64,000 bases of DNA, taken from PALSA-270 sp963770245 (GTDB lineage Bacteria > Acidobacteriota > Terriglobia > Terriglobales > Acidobacteriaceae). Of this stretch, positions 54,097 to 62,440 are shown piece by piece (position 1 is the first letter of the stretch; each line of letters begins with the position of its first letter). The notes beneath the pieces were generated by a model that was not told where the DNA came from, made no database searches, and saw nothing but the letters and a program-made list of their open reading frames with translations. The translations under genes and the position numbers were made by a program. The stretch covers positions 62,001-126,000 of the forward strand of contig CAVYOX010000010.1 of NCBI GenBank assembly GCA_963770245.1, in the 5' to 3' direction.

Positions 54097-55110
54097 CTAC
54101 TTTATGTCCTTCATGAGCAGCATCGAACCATAGTCCCGTCCCGAGGGTTCGACCGCGCGGGCAATGACGCCGTCGAAGACCTCGCGCAGCTCGGGATATC
54201 TCACGACCAGAGCTTTGATCACCGCCAGGTTGTCCTGATAGGTCAGGGCTGCGTTCGCCACGCTCGCGGAGTCGAACTTCACGACCAGATCGAAGTCGCT
54301 GGCCACGGCCAGGGGAAACATGGCGGTTAGCTTGAACGTCTTGCCGTTGGCTGCCAGGTCGAACGGAGGCAAATCAGCCGGCTTCACGGTTTGCGACTCG
54401 TCGTACAGTTTGTCGGTGACCGCGGTGCTCATGAAAGACACCGGGACCAGCAGCTCTCGCGCCTCGAGATAGCAAAACCACGCATCGTGATTCTGCCCCT
54501 TGGCCTTGAAGGCGCGCGCGCGGTCGGCGAACCAGTTGCCATCGTGCCCGCCGGCCTGGGCCGATTTGATGTACAACCCGCCTAGTTTCCACGCTCCCGC
54601 CTGCTGCTGCAGAATGTAGGAAATCGTATAGGGCCCCTTGGCGGTATTCACATCCTCGGTCACTACGCCATAGTTTGCTGGCGGCAGATTGGGGATGACG
54701 AACACGGCGCTGTCTGCGGTCTGGCCGTTCGCTCCGAAAACCCCGCACAGGAACTCAGCGCGCTCCAGATTGGTCGTGCCCTGCGCTTCGAGCAAGAAGG
54801 GCGCGCGTGGTACCGCCCGGGTCCCGCTCAGCTTGTCCTGATTATCGTGGACGGCGGCTTCGATGCCGGAAAAATCCGCCGCCAGGCTGGCGATCGCATT
54901 CTGCCGCAGGGTCGCCGCATCCCCGCGTGCGACCGCGTCAAAGTAAGTCTGTGCGGCGGCGAGCAGCGCGCTGTTGGTGGCGGGATCGAGGTCGCTCGCA
55001 GCCAAGCAGGTTTGGGCGCGGGCGCATAAGGATCCCACCAAGGTCAGCGCCAGCACCGACAGGCCGAGTCTCGGACACAGGCTTCGCGGCCGGTGGTAAA
55101 ACGTTCTCAT
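54097..55110 (-). CDS. Exported protein of unknown function
   Basis: A 337-residue protein with a signal peptide (LGLSVLALTLVGSLCARAQ) and the cysteines C35 and C122 near the middle. No family recognised. Content is mainly alpha-beta and soluble. It converges with ligD and diverges from lemA. The start at 55110 is the ATG giving a complete signal peptide. Confidence 0.65.
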   Translation of the reverse strand: MRTFYHRPRSLCPRLGLSVLALTLVGSLCARAQTCLAASDLDPATNSALLAAAQTYFDAVARGDAATLRQNAIASLAADFSGIEAAVHDNQDKLSGTRAVPRAPFLLEAQGTTNLERAEFLCGVFGANGQTADSAVFVIPNLPPANYGVVTEDVNTAKGPYTISYILQQQAGAWKLGGLYIKSAQAGGHDGNWFADRARAFKAKGQNHDAWFCYLEARELLVPVSFMSTAVTDKLYDESQTVKPADLPPFDLAANGKTFKLTAMFPLAVASDFDLVVKFDSASVANAALTYQDNLAVIKALVVRYPELREVFDGVIARAVEPSGRDYGSMLLMKDIK

Positions 55111-55288
55111 AAATGACTAATCCAGTGTTGACGCCGGTTGAGTCGTGCCGCGCCCCCGTGCGATCTACCATGCCATTACAACCGCCAGAGTGCAAGTCTA
55201 AGCTTTCTCCGGCGGGGCGGGCGATTGCACACGCCTCCGGCGTGTGGTACCGTCGCCATGATTTCCACTTTCACCGAGGGAGACGTGT

Positions 55289-55840
55289 ATGACCGGCTGG
55301 ATTTTCCTGGGCGTCTTGGTTGTCATCGCCCTTCTGCTGATCGGAATCTACAACAGCTTGGTGCAGTTGCGGGTGCGCTGCGACTCTGCCTGGTCCGATA
55401 TTGAGGTCCAGCTCAAGCGGCGGCATGACTTGATTCCGAACCTCGTCGAAACCGTCAAAGGCTATGCCGCGCACGAGAAAGGCACCTTTGAAAATATCGC
55501 CAAATTCCGCTCCCAGGCGATGCAGGCCACCACGCCGGGGGACAAAGCCGCGGCGGAAAACCAGCTGACTGGGGCCTTGAAGAGCCTGTTTGCCGTGGCG
55601 GAAAACTATCCTGAGCTGAAGGCCTCGGAGGAGTTTACCCAACTGCAAGGCTCGCTCAGCCAGACCGAAGACTCAATCCAGAATGCGCGGCGTTATTACA
55701 ACGCCGTGGTGCGGGATTTGAATACGAAGATCCAATCCTTTCCGTCCAACATTCTGGCCGGCATGTTCGGCTTCCAGGCGCGGCAGTTCTTTGAAGTGGC
55801 CGATGCCGCGGACCGCGAGCCGGTCGCGGTGAAGTTCTGA
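55289..55840 (+). CDS. lemA: LemA-family membrane protein
   Basis: A 183-residue protein with one N-terminal membrane helix (WIFLGVLVVIALLLIGIYN) and a helical domain (VQLRVRCDSAWSDIEVQLKRRHDLIPNLVETVKGY onset). LemA proteins are widespread; their function is unclear. The next gene follows after 5 bases, a pairing of LemA with a large DUF2207 protein that recurs in many bacteria. Confidence 0.93.
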   Translation: MTGWIFLGVLVVIALLLIGIYNSLVQLRVRCDSAWSDIEVQLKRRHDLIPNLVETVKGYAAHEKGTFENIAKFRSQAMQATTPGDKAAAENQLTGALKSLFAVAENYPELKASEEFTQLQGSLSQTEDSIQNARRYYNAVVRDLNTKIQSFPSNILAGMFGFQARQFFEVADAADREPVAVKF

Positions 55841-55845
55841 ACCAG

Positions 55846-57597
55846 ATGTCGAAGCAGAAAGGCCGAATCCGGGCCCTCGCCTGGCTGATGGCGCTGGCCG
55901 GTAGTCTGCTATTCACTCTGCCCGTGGCCGCCCGCAGTTGGCGCATCGCCGATTTTAACGACACCATCACGATTGGCGGAGACGGTTCGACCGCGGTGCA
56001 GGAGCGGATTACCGTGGTGTTTATTGGCCAGTTCCAGGGTATTCATCGCACCATCCCCATCGAATATCCCGGCCCGCGAGGTACCAACTACACGCTGTTT
56101 CTAAACGTCACTGGCGTGACCGACGAGAGCGGACAGAAGCTGAAGTACGAGTCGCACACGGCAGGCGACTTCCGCGATCTGAAGATTTACATTCCCGGCG
56201 CCGAGGACAGCACCCACACCGTCGAGCTTGACTACACTCTGCGCAACGCCGTGCGCTTCTTCGAGGATCACGACGAATTTTACTGGAACGTGACCGGCAA
56301 CGACTGGCCGGTCCCGATCGACCAGGTGACCGCTCTCGTCAGTCTTCCCGATGCCGCCGCTGGGTCGGTGCAGGCGCAGGCCTTCACCGGCGCCTATGGC
56401 TCGTCCCAAAGGGCTGCTACGGCGGAGGTAAAAGGGTCCGAGGTATCGTTCGCCACGACCGATCCCCTGCCGATGCGCGGCGGGCTGACGGTGGATATCT
56501 TCATCCCGAAGGGCGTGCTGAGGGCGCCAAGCTCCGTGACCCTGGCGCTGTGGTTCTTGGGCAGCAACCCAATCGTTTTGTTGCCGCTGCTCACCTTCGG
56601 GGTGATGTTCGTTCTGTGGTGGTACAAGGGGCGCGATCCGGACCCTGGGGTTTCGGTCGCCCCGATGTATGAGCCGCCCGCGGGATTCAGTCCGGCAGAG
56701 GCCGGAAGCTTGCTCGAGGACCAGGTCCATCCGCGGGATATTACGGCGACACTCGTGGACCTGGCGGTGCGGGGATACATCAAGATCGAGGAGAAAGTGG
56801 ACCAGGGCATTCTCTTTCATCACAAGGACTACATCTTTCATTTGCTGAAACCGCGGGAGCAATGGAACGATCTCGCGGCTCACGAACTGGTCATGCTGGG
56901 AAATGTCTTCGCGGCTGCTACCGACACCGAACTTTCCAGCCTAAAGAACCGCTTTTACACTGCGCTCCCGGCGATTCGCACCGACATCATGTCGGCGTTG
57001 AAGGCGAAAGGCATGTACTTGGTCGACCCGGAGTCGGCGAACGCGTACAGCGTGGGTGCGATTGTCGTCATCCTCGCGCCCTTCGTGATCGCGCAATTCA
57101 TGGGAGGGCTGAATGTTTTCAGCTCCCTTGGTCCGGTGATCTTATCGGGCGGCATTGCGGCGCTCGTCTGGTGGTTGTTCGCGCGGCAGATGACGGCAAA
57201 GACGGTGAAAGGCGCACGCACGCGCGTCCAACTGCTCGGGTTTCAGGAGTTCATGAATCGGGTGGACGCCGACCGGCTGAAGCTCATGCCTGCGAACACA
57301 TTCGAGAAATATCTGCCCTATGCCATGGCGCTCGGCGTCGAGCACCATTGGGCGCAGGCTTTTGCCGGCATCGTGAAGGACCCCCCCGCCTGGTACTCCT
57401 CGCCCAATGGGATGGTGGGCTTCAATCCCATATTTTTTGCCGGCGCGATGCATGGCATGGCGGCCGACATGAACCAGGTATTCGTCTCCGCACCTCGCGC
57501 CAGTTCTACGGGATCAGGCTGGGGCGGCGGCGGATTTGGCGGAGGAGGCGGTTTTTCGGGCGGCGGTTTTGGCGGGGGAGGCGGGGGCGCGTTCTAG
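55846..57597 (+). CDS. DUF2207 membrane protein with Gly-rich tail
   Basis: A 583-residue protein with a signal peptide, an extracytoplasmic beta-rich DUF2207 domain (QERITVVFIGQFQGIHRTIPIEY), several membrane helices (about residues 230-260 and 400-450), and a C-terminal tail of repeated Gly with Phe and Ser. Such Gly-rich tails are typical for partners of LemA; they may help self-assembly. The pair is likely one operon. Function is unknown. Confidence 0.9.
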   Translation: MSKQKGRIRALAWLMALAGSLLFTLPVAARSWRIADFNDTITIGGDGSTAVQERITVVFIGQFQGIHRTIPIEYPGPRGTNYTLFLNVTGVTDESGQKLKYESHTAGDFRDLKIYIPGAEDSTHTVELDYTLRNAVRFFEDHDEFYWNVTGNDWPVPIDQVTALVSLPDAAAGSVQAQAFTGAYGSSQRAATAEVKGSEVSFATTDPLPMRGGLTVDIFIPKGVLRAPSSVTLALWFLGSNPIVLLPLLTFGVMFVLWWYKGRDPDPGVSVAPMYEPPAGFSPAEAGSLLEDQVHPRDITATLVDLAVRGYIKIEEKVDQGILFHHKDYIFHLLKPREQWNDLAAHELVMLGNVFAAATDTELSSLKNRFYTALPAIRTDIMSALKAKGMYLVDPESANAYSVGAIVVILAPFVIAQFMGGLNVFSSLGPVILSGGIAALVWWLFARQMTAKTVKGARTRVQLLGFQEFMNRVDADRLKLMPANTFEKYLPYAMALGVEHHWAQAFAGIVKDPPAWYSSPNGMVGFNPIFFAGAMHGMAADMNQVFVSAPRASSTGSGWGGGGFGGGGGFSGGGFGGGGGGAF

Positions 57598-57651
57598 ATT
57601 CGCCAAGCCATGGGAAAGACCTTCGAGCTCGACAGCCTTTTCCCCAAGGCA

Positions 57652-58503
57652 TTATCGGGTCTGCTTGCGCCGCAGCAAGGCGGCGCTCTGGTCGGCGGCT
57701 TCCTTCACCAGAAGGCCCATCTTCGGATGAGAGGGTTCGAGGTCGACGGCAATTCCGTGCTCCCGCAGCGTCTCTGAGGTCACCGGGCCGATGGAGGCGA
57801 CCAGGACGCGATCGAAGGCCCGGACCAAACCTGCGCGCTGCTTCGTTTCTTCCGCGATCCGCAGCAGATGGTGGACCTGGACAGAAGAGGTGAATAAGAT
57901 CACATCAATTTGGCCTTCGGCGAGGGCGGTCACGGCGGCGCGCAACGGAGCGAGGTTTTCCGGGAGTTGCCAGTCGTAGACGTGCACCGGGAAAACCTCG
58001 GCCCCGCGCGCGCGGAGTCCGGCATACAACTCGGGGCTCGGAACGCCGTGCTCTTGCACCGCCACCTTCCGGCCTTGGACGGGAACCTCCTCCGAATTTT
58101 GATCGAGGATCGCGAGAATCTCGCGCCAGGTGTTCGGTTCGGGCACAGTCCGGGTGACGAGAACGCCGAACTCGCGCAGCACGGCCACCGGTTTCGGACC
58201 GCGGGCCACAACCTTGGTACGGTTGAGAGCCGCCACGAATTGCGAGTGCGAGCACACCGGTTCAACGGCCTGTGCCAGGGCGCGGGTTCCCACCCCGGTC
58301 ATGAAGACCACGACAGCCAACTGATCTTGCAGAAGCAACGACGCGAATTTCAGTTCGCTGGCGTTTGGGCTGGACAGAACTTCGCGGGTTGAGGGCGCCA
58401 CGATGGCGCGGCCTCGGTTGTTTTCGATCAGCTGCGCAATTTCCTGGGAGCGGCGGCTTTCCAGCGACAGCACCGATAGCCCAGCGAAGCCTGCGGTCGA
58501 CAT
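57652..58503 (-). CDS. hemD: HemD-like uroporphyrinogen-III synthase
   Basis: A 283-residue enzyme of heme synthesis that cyclises hydroxymethylbilane with ring D inversion. Two Rossmann-like lobes are visible: VVVFMTGVGTRALAQAVE and VDVILFTSSVQVHHLLRIAEE, with a final VASIGPVTSETLREHGI segment characteristic of HemD. The ATG at 58503 opens the conserved region. Other hem genes are not near. As HemD diverges strongly among bacteria, a regulatory paralogue cannot be excluded. Confidence 0.85.
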   Translation of the reverse strand: MSTAGFAGLSVLSLESRRSQEIAQLIENNRGRAIVAPSTREVLSSPNASELKFASLLLQDQLAVVVFMTGVGTRALAQAVEPVCSHSQFVAALNRTKVVARGPKPVAVLREFGVLVTRTVPEPNTWREILAILDQNSEEVPVQGRKVAVQEHGVPSPELYAGLRARGAEVFPVHVYDWQLPENLAPLRAAVTALAEGQIDVILFTSSVQVHHLLRIAEETKQRAGLVRAFDRVLVASIGPVTSETLREHGIAVDLEPSHPKMGLLVKEAADQSAALLRRKQTR

Positions 58504-58663
58504 GCTGTCCCCCCTGCTGGGAGATGGTACGCGATTGGGCTGCGCGGGTGCCAATGCCCGCCGACCCGGCTTCGCAGTCGCAGGTTCGGAGCAAGACCGG
58601 AGACGGCTGTCCGGGCGATGAAATCGGCCCTCAGGACGACCAGCCCGGCCGAGACCGGCAGGC

Positions 58664-60157
58664 TCAATCCATCTCAAAGGCCAGATACTGCAACTGACCT
58701 GCGCGCTCGACCTGCAGCACCACCGGCGCACTCTTTTCGAGCTGCCGAACCAGGGTGCGGAGTTGTTCCGCCGAATCAATCGGCGTGTTATTCAGACTAT
58801 GAATCACGTCGCCCGTCGAAAGACCGGTCTCCGGCACAGTGAGATCGGCGGCCCGCCCGACTACCACGACGCCCGAGGAGACGCGGAGGTCGGGGACCAT
58901 CGAGCGCAACGGATCGGTCAAGTCAATGGCCAGAATGCCCAGGCGCGGGATCAGACTCTTCTCGGGATCGACGGCATCCATCAGCTGATCCATGCGATCT
59001 CGGTGCTCGATGGCCGGAATATAAAGCACTTTTTTCTCCTTGCCCCGCAAGACTTCGAGCTTGAGAAGCTGATCGAGAGGATGCAGATAGAGCGCGGCGC
59101 TGAAGGCTGACAAAGTTGCGACCCTCCGGCCATCCGCCGCCAGCACGATGTCCTGTATTTTCAGACCTGCGGCCTCGGCGGGACCGCCCGGGATCACATC
59201 TGAAATGATCACGCCCCAGGATTGCGGCAGGTTGAGACCGTCCGCCAAATCTGGCCCAATGGTCTGGGCGATCGCGCCGATCTCGATTCGGTGCACGTGG
59301 CCGTACTGGCGCAGGCTGCGATACACGAAGTTCACAATGCGGGCCGGGATGGCAAAACCCAAACCCTCGCTGCCGCCGCTCTGGCTCAGAATAAAAGTGT
59401 TCAAGCCGATGACGTAGCCCTGCGTGTCCACCAGCGGGCCGCCGCTGTTGCCCGGGTTGATGGGCGCATCGGTCTGGATGTAGACCATGGGTTTGTCAGG
59501 ATCCGGCTGCCGGGAAACCGAGCTCACGACCCCCATGGTGACGGAATTTTGCAGGCCTTCCGGACTGCCGATGGCAACCACGAGTTCGCCTTCCTGCGGC
59601 CTTCGCGCCGTCGCCAAGGCGGCCACGGGCAGATTCGTCTGGTCAATTTTGAGCAGCGCGAGATCGGTATCCTTGTGGATGCCCAACAAGCGGGCATCCA
59701 AAATTCGCCGTTTGCCGATCGGCGCAACCTCGGCCGAGTCGCTCGGCAATGGCAAAGCGACTCGGATGCGCTGGGCCCCCTCGACGACATGGGCATTGGT
59801 CATGATGTAGCCGTCGGGATCGACGATGATGCCCGAGCCGAGCGCATGTTGGCGGACGATCAGCGCGGTTTCGGCGTGGCTGTCATCGTTCGCCGTACCA
59901 TAGCCCGAAACCACGATCTGCACCACGGCGGGAGAAACCTTGGCGACCAGCCCTTCGAGCGCGGAATTCAGTTGGCGGAGGATGGGCGCAGGTTCAGAAG
60001 AAGGCTCGGGGCTCGTGCCGGCGCCAGCTGGTGGCGCCGGCGACCGTGGGTCTTGCGCGGCGGGATTGAGAGGCGCCTTCTGCGCCCGCAGGGGCAGGCC
60101 AAGACATAGAACGAGCACCGGAACGCCGATTCTGGAAAAAGCCGATGTAAGTGGCAT
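58664..60157 (-). CDS. HtrA/Deg-type serine protease with PDZ domains
   Basis: A 497-residue periplasmic protease and chaperone. A signal peptide is followed by a trypsin-like domain with the triad in TNAHVVEG (His), HKDTDLALLKI (Asp) and INPGNSGGPLVD (Ser), then a PDZ domain (GVIISDVIPGGPAEAAGLKIQDIVLAADG) and a second C-terminal PDZ-like part (LSTGDVIHSLNNTPIDSAEQL). It guards against misfolded envelope proteins. The ATG at 60157 is chosen as it begins the signal peptide; the frame is open to 60280. Confidence 0.9.
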   Translation of the reverse strand: MPLTSAFSRIGVPVLVLCLGLPLRAQKAPLNPAAQDPRSPAPPAGAGTSPEPSSEPAPILRQLNSALEGLVAKVSPAVVQIVVSGYGTANDDSHAETALIVRQHALGSGIIVDPDGYIMTNAHVVEGAQRIRVALPLPSDSAEVAPIGKRRILDARLLGIHKDTDLALLKIDQTNLPVAALATARRPQEGELVVAIGSPEGLQNSVTMGVVSSVSRQPDPDKPMVYIQTDAPINPGNSGGPLVDTQGYVIGLNTFILSQSGGSEGLGFAIPARIVNFVYRSLRQYGHVHRIEIGAIAQTIGPDLADGLNLPQSWGVIISDVIPGGPAEAAGLKIQDIVLAADGRRVATLSAFSAALYLHPLDQLLKLEVLRGKEKKVLYIPAIEHRDRMDQLMDAVDPEKSLIPRLGILAIDLTDPLRSMVPDLRVSSGVVVVGRAADLTVPETGLSTGDVIHSLNNTPIDSAEQLRTLVRQLEKSAPVVLQVERAGQLQYLAFEMD

Positions 60158-60468
60158 GGCAACCGATCCTTGTCGCGTAGTGGAGGTCTCAAGTGCTACG
60201 CTTTGGATGCCCGACCCTCCTAGTTTGGCGGAAGAAATGCACATGGTAACACCGGAATGGAACCCTGGGGAGCCCGCCAAGAGCGGCGGTTCCCTAGATA
60301 TCCCTCGCCGCTGGGCATTTCCGGTGGAGTCCCCGGGGAGCGCCCAAAAGCAAAGGGAACCTACCTCCTACCCGTAACTTAGGAGTCACCCGGCTTTTGC
60401 GGGGGGTAGCATCCGTGATATAACCGGCGCTGAGCAGATTGCAGGATTCCATGGGGGGGGATTGCCGC
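60158..60468. promoter_or_regulatory. Divergent promoter region between htrA and the PilZ gene
   Basis: About 310 bases without a gene. On the plus strand TTTTGC (60395-60400) and TATAAC (60419-60424) are 18 bases apart and may form the promoter of the PilZ gene. No riboswitch core was recognised although c-di-GMP control would be plausible near a PilZ gene. Confidence 0.4.
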
Positions 60469-60843
60469 ATGGGACTGGCTTTTGCACGCAAGAATGGCCA
60501 GGAGTTAGGAGGCCTTGTGTCCGAACAACGGACGGGGAAACGGTTTCCCGTGGAACTTCCAATTAAGATTCACAAAGCAGAGGAAACTGGCGAACACGCC
60601 GGCGTGACCGGCGACCTGAGCGCCGCCGGGGTTTACATCCGGGCCGACGCGTCGCTTGAAGTGGGATCGAACGTGGAGTTCGAGATCACTCTGCCCCCGG
60701 AAGTGACGGGGGCCAAAGAAAGCGTAGTGGTGCAATGCCGCGGGCGAGTGGTGCGCACGGATGAACCCGCCGGCGCAAGTGCTGCAGAATCGCGCGGTGT
60801 GGCCTGCGTGATTGACTCCTATGATTTCGTTCGCCACTCGTAA
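60469..60843 (+). CDS. PilZ-domain protein (c-di-GMP receptor)
   Basis: A 124-residue protein. Both parts of the c-di-GMP site are present: EQRTGKRFP (RxxxR, residues 21-25) and DLSAAGVYI (D/NxSxxG, residues 49-54). It would relay c-di-GMP levels, perhaps to motility or exopolysaccharide. ATGs at 60451 and 60439 are possible starts too. It lies 18 bases upstream of a response regulator gene and probably forms an operon with it. Confidence 0.85.
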   Translation: MGLAFARKNGQELGGLVSEQRTGKRFPVELPIKIHKAEETGEHAGVTGDLSAAGVYIRADASLEVGSNVEFEITLPPEVTGAKESVVVQCRGRVVRTDEPAGASAAESRGVACVIDSYDFVRHS

Positions 60844-60861
60844 CTTCGAGGGACTGAAACG

Positions 60862-61542
60862 ATGCTCAAATTAATTCTGGCCGATAATCAGGCTATCTTC
60901 CGCGCGGGAATTGCCAAAGTGTTGGCAGTTGAGGACGAGATGCGCATTGTGGCGCAGGCGCAGACTCCGGAGCAGATGTTCATGGCTCTGGATAAGTTTC
61001 GTGCCGCCGTGCTAATCGTGGCCGGAGGATTCCACAGTGATTTCAATGCCGTACTGCAGTCGACCGTGCGCAACAAGACACGGCTTGTGGTGCTGGCCGA
61101 CACGGGCGAGAGCGCGCAGCGTTATATGGCGGCAGGCGCGCACGGGGTGGTCTACCGCAATGTGACCAGCGCGGCTCTGGTGGATTGCGTGCGCAAAGTG
61201 GCGCGAGGCGAAAACTGGGTGCAGGACATCGCCGTGCCCAGCGAACTCACCGAAAACGATATGGTCGGTCTGCGGGTCCGCGACCGCCTGACGGCCAAAG
61301 AACTTCGCATCGTGGCCCTGATCGTGCAGGGATATAAGAATAAAGAAATTGCTTCGCAGCTGGGGACGACCGAGCAGGTAATCAAGAATTATCTGCGTAA
61401 CGTCTACGACAAGATTGGCGTCTCGGACCGGCTGGAGTTGGCGCTTTTCACCATCCATCATCGCATTCTGAACGAAGCGGCCGCGGCGACCGCAGCCGGA
61501 GTTGTGCCGATGCCGGGGCCGGGAGCTGGAGTGGCCGGGTAA
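60862..61542 (+). CDS. NarL/FixJ-type response regulator lacking the phospho-accepting aspartate
   Basis: A 226-residue regulator with a receiver-like domain (LILADNQAIFRAGIAKVLAVE onset, residues 1-118) and a LuxR-type HTH (LTAKELRIVALIVQGYKNKEIASQLGTTEQVIKNYL). At the usual phosphorylation site (near residue 54) the segment AAVLIVAGGFHSDF has Ala in place of Asp, and the acidic pocket keeps only one Asp (ADN). It is therefore probably controlled without phosphorylation, by ligand, partner or level. No histidine kinase is adjacent. The PilZ gene upstream suggests a c-di-GMP link. Confidence 0.9.
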   Translation: MLKLILADNQAIFRAGIAKVLAVEDEMRIVAQAQTPEQMFMALDKFRAAVLIVAGGFHSDFNAVLQSTVRNKTRLVVLADTGESAQRYMAAGAHGVVYRNVTSAALVDCVRKVARGENWVQDIAVPSELTENDMVGLRVRDRLTAKELRIVALIVQGYKNKEIASQLGTTEQVIKNYLRNVYDKIGVSDRLELALFTIHHRILNEAAAATAAGVVPMPGPGAGVAG

Positions 61543-61574
61543 ACCGAAGTTTGAGATTTCCGGAAGATAGAAAG

Positions 61575-61605
61575 GCCGCCCGGTGGAGGCGGCTTTTCTG
61601 TTTTT
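61575..61605 (+). terminator. Rho-independent terminator of the PilZ-regulator operon
   Basis: GCCGCC (61575-61580) pairs with GGCGGC (61588-61593), followed by TTTTCTGTTTTT. Confidence 0.75.
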
Positions 61606-61909
61606 CGGCTGCGCCCGCACGGCCTTCGAACCCCCGGGCAGCCCGGCCCTGCAGCGCTTCTACGCAACCTGATATCCGCATGGCGGCCATAAATTCTTTA
61701 GATTGGACATCCCCGAGTGGCTCTGGCAAAGTGAAGTTGGCTCATTAGCTTGGTTGCGATGAGTGAACGAACTTCTTAGTGCAACGCTCTCCTTGTGGTG
61801 ACGTTGTTCATTTTCTGACCTCGTAGTCACCCCTATTAACCCAGCGACTGAACCGGCATGCGCCGGTGTACGCCGGAGTGTCGCTCCATCCAGAATCAGG
61901 AGATTCGAT
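61606..61909. other. Intergenic region before the gene at 61910
   Basis: Holds no gene I can support. CCGGCATGCGCCGG and nearby CGCCGG repeats (about 61852-61875) form small palindromes in the leader of the next gene. CAGGAG (61898-61903) is its ribosome binding site. Confidence 0.45.
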
Positions 61910-62359
61910 ATGAAGATGATTCGTAAGTTCCAATGGCTGCGGGCCTTAGTGCTGATGGCTGTGGCTCTCGCCCTTTCCGCTTCTCACCTCGCAGCAGAAT
62001 CATTGCTGCAAGGCAGATTCAAATTACCAACCGAGGCCCATTGGGGCCTGACGGTCTTGCCGGCGGGGGAATATTCCTTCTCGGTTCAGTCCGTTGGGTC
62101 CTTCCCCATGGTCTCGGTTCGGTCGATCGATGGCAAGTGCGCTGGCATGTTTCAGGCGCAGTCCATCTCGCAAGCCAAAGACTCCGGGGAGCCAGTGCTG
62201 ACCTTGACTCGCGAGGGCAGCGAAATGTTCGTCAGTTCGCTCTCGATCGGAGAGATGCAAGTGGTTCTCGAGTACCGTGTCCCCAAAGTTGCTGAGGCAC
62301 CCGCCCTGGGAATGTCAACGCAACCCTCACCCGTCGTGGTCGCAGCTGCCCATCACTGA
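61910..62359 (+). CDS. Small exported protein of unknown function
   Basis: A 149-residue protein with a signal peptide (ALVLMAVALALSASHLAAE) and a compact beta-rich domain (FKLPTEAHWGLTVLPAGEYSF). Proteins with a similar start are frequent in Acidobacteria. A good ribosome binding site precedes the ATG. It stands alone; no function can be inferred. Confidence 0.7.
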   Translation: MKMIRKFQWLRALVLMAVALALSASHLAAESLLQGRFKLPTEAHWGLTVLPAGEYSFSVQSVGSFPMVSVRSIDGKCAGMFQAQSISQAKDSGEPVLTLTREGSEMFVSSLSIGEMQVVLEYRVPKVAEAPALGMSTQPSPVVVAAAHH

Positions 62360-62440
62360 GCCCGAACCTGGCTTCGGCCGTGGGGGCGAGGGCAACCTCG
62401 CTCCCGCGGCCGCTGCTTCCTTGGGGGACCGGAGGCCGCG

